64,000 nt of DNA, taken from the NCBI GenBank assembly GCA_020726505.1, contig JAHLEZ010000001.1, forward strand, positions 5,022,001-5,086,000, in the 5' to 3' direction. Below, in pieces: positions 57,420-64,000 of this stretch. This DNA is from Leptodontidium sp. MPI-SDFR-AT-0119. Lineage: Eukaryota > Ascomycota > Leotiomycetes > Helotiales > Leptodontidiaceae. Made by a program: the position numbers and the translations under genes. Under the pieces are notes generated by a model, which made no database searches, had not been told where the DNA came from, and saw nothing but the letters and a program-made list of their open reading frames with translations. Every line of letters starts with the position of its first letter. The first letter of the stretch is position 1.

Positions 57420-60276
57420 TCACAGGATAATCCTCTCCCGAGAATACTTTCCGACCTTCTGACTTTTGAGGAATCCGATATCTCGCGCCGTGCGCTTGTG
57501 CACTGCTCCTCCTGCGCCGATCTTCAGAAGTGAGATCTGCTTCTCGGCCTTCAACGAAATGGGTAATGCCCGGATATCTTGGTCGTCAGACGGGAGGATG
57601 ACCGGAGCATCGTTTCCTTTTTTCGAATCCTTGGGTTGTTGCGGTAGGGCTTTTTGAAACGAATCGGCGTATCTGACCAGTTCCGAAAGCACGCTCCTGA
57701 GGCATACAGCTTCCTCGATGCCTTCCAATGCTGCACTGACTTCCAGCTTCAGGCTTGCGATCAGCTCCTCGGCTTCGTATAGGTCATCATCCGCCAATCT
57801 GGCCTCACCAGACAACCATCCCACCGTACCCACTGCATCTATGCAGTTGTTGAGCAGACTAGCAATAAGTATGATTGCATTATCCTGGATATCGGCATCT
57901 TCGTCCACCATCTCCAACTGTTCGAGACTGTCGGTATACCTGGTTGTCCATCCTCCACGTGCAAGCTCGAATCTGAAGAGGTAGATCAGGCAGACAATCT
58001 CCTGATTGGTAAATATTGTCTGAAGTGCGATTGTGATATCATCGCTTGGACAGCTGTAAAGTTTGGACAGGGCCAAGCTGAGAGCTGCACCTCGAGTGCC
58101 TGAACCTGGACCTAGTTGGTACTCCGCAATCTCAAGGTCTTTTTCCGCTTCTGCGACCTGCTCTTCAATGTCTACATTTGCATTTTCAGCATCATCTCCG
58201 TTGGTAAGTAGGCCCTGTTTCGAGCCCGGGTTGTCGCCCAATAGACCGAGGCTCTCCATCAACCTCCGGATGGCATGGAGAAGCTCTGGGGCTGCCAAGT
58301 AGTTCTTTGCGACCACAGCATATAAGAGATCCATATCGGGGTCGATTTCAAGCAGAGTCTTGACGAGTTGTCCTGCTGGAATTGAAACGACTGATGTTCC
58401 ACTGGCTCTCAGGGCAGCTTCGATATTCGCAACAGTCATATACCCGTTGGAGGTCAACCACATGAAGGTGTTGAGAGGGTAGAATGAGATAGACAGGCTA
58501 GGGTCTTCTCCATCGTCGTTCGCAGCCCACGTAAAGATCTTGCCCAGGGAATACAATATCCATCGGCGGTCGACATCTGAAGCTGGAAACCTGCGTTTAG
58601 TAGTTGTTTTACTGGCAACATCCCCATTCGTCGAAATATCCATCACATCCGGTCCCTCTGTCTTCGAGACTTTTGCCTGTTCGGTCCAGTCTGTGCCAAA
58701 GTGAGTCTCGATCTTCTCGTCGAATTTGGATTCATCGCAATCTCCCTTCGCAAACAGTTCTTCCAATTCAAAAATCTTCTCCGCCCAGGGCTGACCAAGA
58801 CCGATCGAGCCTGGTAGAAATGAGTCCAACGTAACCATCCCACTCAATTTTGACTTCTTTGGGTTGACAGCCCCATCTCTCCCAGGCCGCGACTGATCTT
58901 TTGCTGCACAGCCAAGCGAATCTATCAATAGCCCTGCTGTACGTAGTCGGCCATTACGATCCTTTTGTCCCTCGATTTGGATGCCAACAAGATCATTGTC
59001 GATAATAGCCACTGCTGCACCAAGCTTTGGGAAGTATGATACGAACTTGCAAACATGACTTGGTCCTCCCTGCGTCGGTTCGTTTCCGTTGCGTTTTCGT
59101 TTGAGAGAGTCATCAGAAGAAATATCCAGTCCAACGACTGCCAACCTGGACTGGTATTTGGGGTTAAACACCGTGATGGAGTGCTTCGAAGAAACCATAA
59201 CAGCAGTATTCGATAGACGAAGGAAGGATTGAGCATCCGCAGACACAACTTTGCTCTGTTGCTTTGGTAGAGTATCGCTCAGATCGAAGGTTGTCAATGC
59301 GTCGCCATGTAGTTGTTGCAAAATACCAGCAGAAACCTGGAGGTTAAATGATGGCTTGGTGGCTGCGTTCAAACCCCTGGACGGTATTTCCGCCGCCAGC
59401 AGAGATTCAACTGAATACTTCATGCCTTTCATATACACAGCAGACCGCCTAGGCAAATTAACGACATGTAGAGTTCTACTCTCTGTCTCGCTAGACCAGG
59501 CAATCAGAACCAAGATCTCTGGATTGAACCCATCTTCCTCCACTTCTTGAGGGAAAAGTGTCAGAACGTCTTGTCGGCCTTTGAGTATTCCTTGGCTTGC
59601 CGAGAAAGCATTTGTGAGTTGGGCAAATTCCACCTTGAGGTCATTGACTTGGATTGCTGCATCGCGCGAGAGGGCACCAGCAGGAGATGTCCACTTCTCC
59701 TCGAGCGTATCACCATCGTAGCATTGTACCTCGCCGTCCTCCTTTACAGCAAGCACATCTGTGGTATTTTCTGAGCCCCCAGATGATCTTGTAGCTGTGA
59801 TCGTTCCCAAATAAACAACTGGGTTTTCAGAGTTCTCTAGCTTGGAAGTCTTCGTCGAGGAGGTCGAGGGCTCAAAGCCGTCTGTTGATTCATGGAATAG
59901 CGTAAGCCCTGATTGGGATCCTCTAGTTGAGACGTATGTTCGGCGTTCGACTTTGCTTTTCGAGATTCGAGTACGGAGAGAGCTTGGAGGGCATGTGAAG
60001 GAGGATTGCGGGGGAAGCGCATAAGAAGTAATCAGCCTGGAAGAAGAGACCTGGAAAGATTAGATACAATCCTCATGTAGGTCGCATATAGCATACATCG
60101 TATAGATTTACGCCCTCTCCATCGATTCCCACAGCCAATTCGGATCTCTTTCTCTTCTTTGCGCCAGGTGCCCCTCCATACACCTCAGACACCACATATT
60201 GGCCTTTTGAGTGGTCAATGGGTTGGGGAAGAGTAGCAACCACATAGGGCTTCTGCAAGACAAATCGCGACGACAT
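57420..60276 (-). CDS. UTP8: Utp8, UtpA subunit of the small-subunit processome
   Basis: Exons 60276-60097 and 60050-57420 give 936 residues. The N-terminus reads MSSRFVLQKPYVVATLPQP, then KKRKRSELAVGIDGEGVNLY, the opening of the Utp8 beta-propeller. The intron removal gives LYDVSSSRLITSYALPPQSS, which continues the first blade. Propeller-like strands run to about residue 480. The C-terminal half is helical and acidic in parts (ADIQDNAIILIASLLNNCID) and ends in a basic stretch (KRTARDIGFLKSQKVGK). Utp8 belongs to the t-UTP/UtpA complex that binds nascent pre-rRNA in the nucleolus, and in yeast it also aids tRNA export. The protein is longer than yeast Utp8 (713), as is common in filamentous fungi. 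It is head-to-head with Elg1. Confidence 0.8.
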
Positions 60277-60696
60277 GGTGGAACGTTGTGGTGAACTGGA
60301 GGTGTTGTCGGTTGACAACCACTGTTGGGTCAGCGGTCTATCAAAAAAGATTTCGGAGATCAAAAAGTTCACATTTTGATTGCAGGGGTCGAGCAGGCTA
60401 GCTACGGCAGCCTCGAGTTCGCAGTCACGACTCCCGCGACGCGACTCCTTCAACAACCATTTACAAAGACAAAGACATCTGTGCTCCTCATCATCTTTCG
60501 CACTCTGGAAAACTCCACGGTTCAATTAATCGTCATAGACTATTCTCGTCCTAACTTTCTTCCACTTCGAAAGACCACCACAAGTATCCATTGACCCTGG
60601 GGAGAGAAGCTTTTGTCGATGGACGCTCACGCGTAAAGCTCGCGTTTTGCTTGTCAAGACGACTGACTCCGGATGTCAATACTGGTCGAGAGAAGC
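60277..60696. other. bidirectional promoter of Utp8 and Elg1
   Basis: 420 bp between start codons. It contains ACGCGT at 60629-60634 and a related GACGCGAC near 60438-60445. No gene is supported here. Confidence 0.55.
60629..60634 (+). promoter_or_regulatory. MluI cell-cycle box (MCB-like)
   Basis: ACGCGT lies 63 nt upstream of the Elg1 start. In yeasts this is the binding site of the MBF factor that turns on DNA-replication genes at G1/S. Elg1 is a replication gene, so the site fits its role. Confidence 0.45.
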
Positions 60697-63600
60697 ATGG
60701 GGGAGTTGAACGAGGACCAGAAGCCTGTGTTATATTCTCTGTTCGACAAAGGACCCAGTATGTTCAATAATAATTCTCTCAACTCGGACTGTTGCTTGCT
60801 CCTGAGCTAACCACTCTGGCCACACAGAACCAAAGCCCCAACCACGAGACAAGCCGGCACAGGAGCCTCGGAATGCCCTTGATAAAAAACCAGAAGGCAC
60901 AACGAAGAAGAAATCTTCAGGCCGGTCGGGAAAGAGGACAAAACCGGCGGGATCCCTCACTTTTGGAGAGCTAGACCCAACAGCAACGGCTCCAAACGAA
61001 AAGAACCTTGCAGACTTGTTAGAGGTTGATCCAAATAATGGGAGGAGAAAGAGAAGGAAAACTGCATCTCTAGATGGCAAGGCAAGCTCGACAATCGCAG
61101 GGGTGGTAGAATTGAGCACCGGAGAAGGGCTTCAATTTACGGATAGAAGTAGGCTGGGATCGCAGAAGATGCCTCCACTATCCCAAGATGCACTGCTACG
61201 AATATCACAAGCGGATAGGGAGAACATGAAGTCAAATGGGGCGAACCATGGGAACAGTGACCTTTCTGAACCAAGGAGCGAGTCGAATTCAGTGCCAGCA
61301 CCAGAGATCATCCGTATCGACGACGACGATACACCTGTTGAGCAATCTGTACCCGTAACGAACGAGATTTCAGCGCCTCTCCCTGACTCGCAGGGCCTCC
61401 CACATCCTGTCCAGTCTGTTCCACGGGAGGAACCATCTGCTCCAAAGCCAGCAGCTAATTTGGGGCCTACCAAGCCCACGAAGGTACTACGGTTTAATTC
61501 CAAAACAGGCACAATCGGTTCTCCACCACCAAAGAAGATTGTCCTAGCTGTGGAGCAAGATAAGCCAACAACCAAAGCAACTCGTGGGAGACGCCCTAAA
61601 CGCATGCTTCTGACGATTCGCTATGGCGAAGGACACGCCCTTCCATCAAGCACTGGACAGAAAATCGAACAAATACTAAGCAGTCCGCCTAAACTCCCAA
61701 GGGAAAAGGAAGTGGCACCAGCAAAACCGAAACCTCCTAAAACCAATCCTGGGCCCCCGAAGCCAGTTCATCCAATGTTCTTGGGAAAGTCCGTCCAGAT
61801 GATCCAAAGTATCCAAAAGCCTACCACAAACGATTCTGGCATCATCGACCTCACAGGACACCAGGAGTCGGCAATTCAATCCAGGGCAAGGCCTACTTCT
61901 CCAACGAAAGAAATCGCTCCCAGGAAGCCTTCAGTACCGTTCTCTGGTATTGGGAACACTACCAAAGTCGTCAAGTTTCCAGGTGCCGTCGAGCCAGCAT
62001 GGCCCTGGAAAGGTATGATACACGTCCGTGGAGCCGAACCTCTTCAAGCAGCAGAGGTTGCACCGAGCTCTCCCACTGTTCTGTCACGCGTCAAAAAGTC
62101 GAAGTACCAGGCTACCCGAATTTCTAGCACTGAGAATATCATCGAAAGCTTGGCATCAGACTTGTCCGTCAAAAGTGTCGTCCAAAGCATACAAGATATC
62201 AACCCAGATGAATATCCGTCAATCCCTCAATGTCTTCGGGTTCCTACAAAACATTACGAATCGGGAGTTGAGATTCAGAAGAGAGTTAGAAAACTGGTGC
62301 GAACTCGCTTGCCACTTCCACAAGCAGCAGTCGCGAGCTCCAGTGAAGATGAAGTCCAAGCCGACGACGTCCATCCCGCATTGTTGAGGATCTATAAATC
62401 TATTGCTGCGTCAATGTCTGCTTTCGATAAAGGCCAATGTGAATCCCAAGCATGGATTAACAAGTACTCGCCCAAGTCTGCCGCCGAGGTTCTCCAAACA
62501 GGCTGTGAGGCTGAGATCTTGAAGAAATGGCTGGAGGCACTGACCGTGCAATCTGTTGAAATTGGATCTGGTGGAAAGACTTCGGCTGCCACGAAGTCCA
62601 ACATTGCCGGGAAAAGAAAGCGCAAGTCAAAAAAGCTCGATGACTTTGTCATTTCCACAGATGAAGAAGATAACGATATGGATGAAATTACGGAGCCGGA
62701 AGATGAAATTCACAGCAGCAATCCACGTCAGGCGAAGAGGACAGTCATCAGGGGCAAAGATGTAGCTGCTCTTGGATCCAATATTCCAAATGCGGTCGTC
62801 ATGAGCGGACCGCATGGATGTGGGAAGACTGCTGCTGTCTATGCTGCGGCGAAAGAGCTAGGGTTCGAGGTTTTTGAGATCAATCCGGGCAGTAGACGGA
62901 ACGGAAAGGATATCGTGGAACGGGTCGGTGATATGACACGCAATCATCAAGTCCAGCGGTCGACTGCTCCACCTCAGGTCGACGGACCTGATGAGGACAA
63001 GGAACGCATTGACAATGCTCTCGCCGATGATCTCAAGAGTGGTCGACAGGGAACGATGAATTCCTTCTTCAAGTCCCAGCCCGCCAAATCGAAGCCAAAG
63101 CCGAATGCCAAGGAGGTCCCGATCAAGAAACCCGAGATGGGTAACGATGAGAATAGTTCCAAGTCACAGACAATCATGCCCGATGTCTCAAGGAACGGCA
63201 TATTCTCAAAGATATCCACGAAGAAGCAAAAACAGTCGTTGATTCTCATCGAAGAGGCTGACATTCTGTACAAGGAGGACAGCCAATTCTGGGTAACCAT
63301 CCTGAACCTGGTTGTAACATCCAAACGACCAATCATCATTACGTGCAACGATGAATCGGTTCTTCCTATGGCTGATCTCAAATTGCACGCCACCATTCGC
63401 ATGGTGCCGCCACCTGTTGATCTTGCTGCTGACTACCTTCTATTGGTCGCCGCTTGCGAGGGGCACATTATCAAACGGAGAGCAGCGAAAGAACTCTATG
63501 AACGCCGTAACTCGGACCTTCGAGCTGCAATTACTGAGCTCAATTTCTGGTGCCAGTTCGCTGTTGGAGACATGAAGGGTGGGCTTGAATGGTATTATCC

Positions 63601-64000
63601 ACGATGGCCCGCTGGAAATGATGTTGATGAACACGGAAATGTGATCAGAGTTGTCAGTGAAGGGACATATGAAGCAGGCATGGGGTGTCTATCACAAGAC
63701 TTCCTTGAAAGCCACATCCACTACCTTGACATCGAAGAAGAGACTCTTCATGAGGCTTGTGACGGATGGGGAGTAGACCTCGGAGACTGGGTACAAAACA
63801 TTGGGATGAAAAAATGGGCCGGAAAACTACGTGACAGCTCGAACGGTAAAGGGGGTGATCTTGCTGCGTTGAGTATGTATGCCGACTTTGCTGAGTCGAT
63901 GAGTGTTGCGGACGTGTGTTCTGGCAGTACATTTGCACCAGAAAACCAGGTATGAGACCCGAATTTAAATGTGTACTCCAGCTAATGGTATCAGATCGCA
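60697..64000 (+). CDS. ELG1: Elg1, PCNA-unloading RFC-like complex subunit (partial)
   Basis: Exons 60697-60757, 60828-63949 and 63995 onward; the gene runs off the right edge. The GTATGA at 63950 is read as a donor because the frame stops right after it and a CTAAT...TATCAG acceptor follows. About 1060 residues are visible. The first ~500 are disordered and basic. The RFC-type AAA+ region starts at INKYSPKSAAEVL; Walker A GPHGCGKT is at 681-688, then YAAAKELGFEVFEINPGSRR. A Walker-B-like LILIEEADILY follows after an insertion that contains a PCNA-interacting motif QGTMNSFF (Q761). Elg1 (ATAD5 in animals) forms a clamp-loader-like complex with Rfc2-5 that removes PCNA, notably SUMO-PCNA, after replication. 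Start uncertain by one possible upstream exon. Confidence 0.9.

Noticed and set aside
61132..61605. 157-codon open frame on the minus strand
   Set aside because: Antisense shadow of the disordered Elg1 N-terminus.
1..64000. CRISPR arrays, operons, Shine-Dalgarno sites
   Set aside because: None are present; the DNA is eukaryotic and no regularly spaced repeats were seen.

Overview
The window is nuclear DNA of a filamentous ascom­ycete (Pezizomycotina). The signs are short spliceosomal introns of about 45-140 nt with GTATGT/GTAAGT-type donors and CTAAC/CTGAC-like branch points, a Zn2Cys6 regulator, LysM proteins, a killer-toxin-like chitinase, a peroxisomal alcohol oxidase and an NB-ARC/TPR protein. 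Several products resemble Leotiomycetes proteins, but that class is an inference. The exon models below were joined by hand from splice signals, reading frame and family motifs; none has transcript support.

Layout. 0.3-0.9 kb: small secreted effector-like protein. 1.9-3.7 kb: Ulp1-type (C48) cysteine protease. 3.8 kb: tRNA-Arg. 4.2-6.6 kb: SDA1 (60S ribosome biogenesis). 7.2-8.1 kb: broken Sec14 gene. 8.7-9.5 kb: single-pass membrane protein. 10.1-11.3 kb: HSL-type alpha/beta hydrolase. 13.0-13.6 kb: Ser/Thr/Pro-rich cysteine-containing protein. 13.8-18.9 kb: Zn2Cys6 regulator divergent from a 14-helix MFS exporter. 19.3-20.1 kb: second single-pass membrane protein. 21.0-24.3 kb: NB-ARC/TPR protein. 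25.2-27.8 kb: alcohol oxidase with a PTS1. 27.8-31.7 kb: gene-poor stretch with decayed remnants, then tRNA-Thr. 32.3-34.2 kb: F-box protein.

34.8-50.1 kb is the most notable region. It holds a 39-exon GH18 killer-toxin-like chitinase, a divergent secreted protein of no recognised family, and two divergent secreted LysM proteins. This looks like a chitin-focused secreted gene cluster. The chitinase gene model needs a 1-nt exon and a 7-nt exon.

51.3-53.1 kb: 12-helix MFS transporter. 53.8-56.4 kb: large low-complexity fungal protein. 57.4-60.3 kb: Utp8 (UtpA/t-UTP, rRNA transcription and processing), head-to-head with Elg1 (PCNA-unloading clamp-loader subunit), which runs off the right edge. 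Conserved housekeeping genes (SDA1, Utp8, Elg1) lie in the flanks; accessory, secreted and decayed genes fill the middle.
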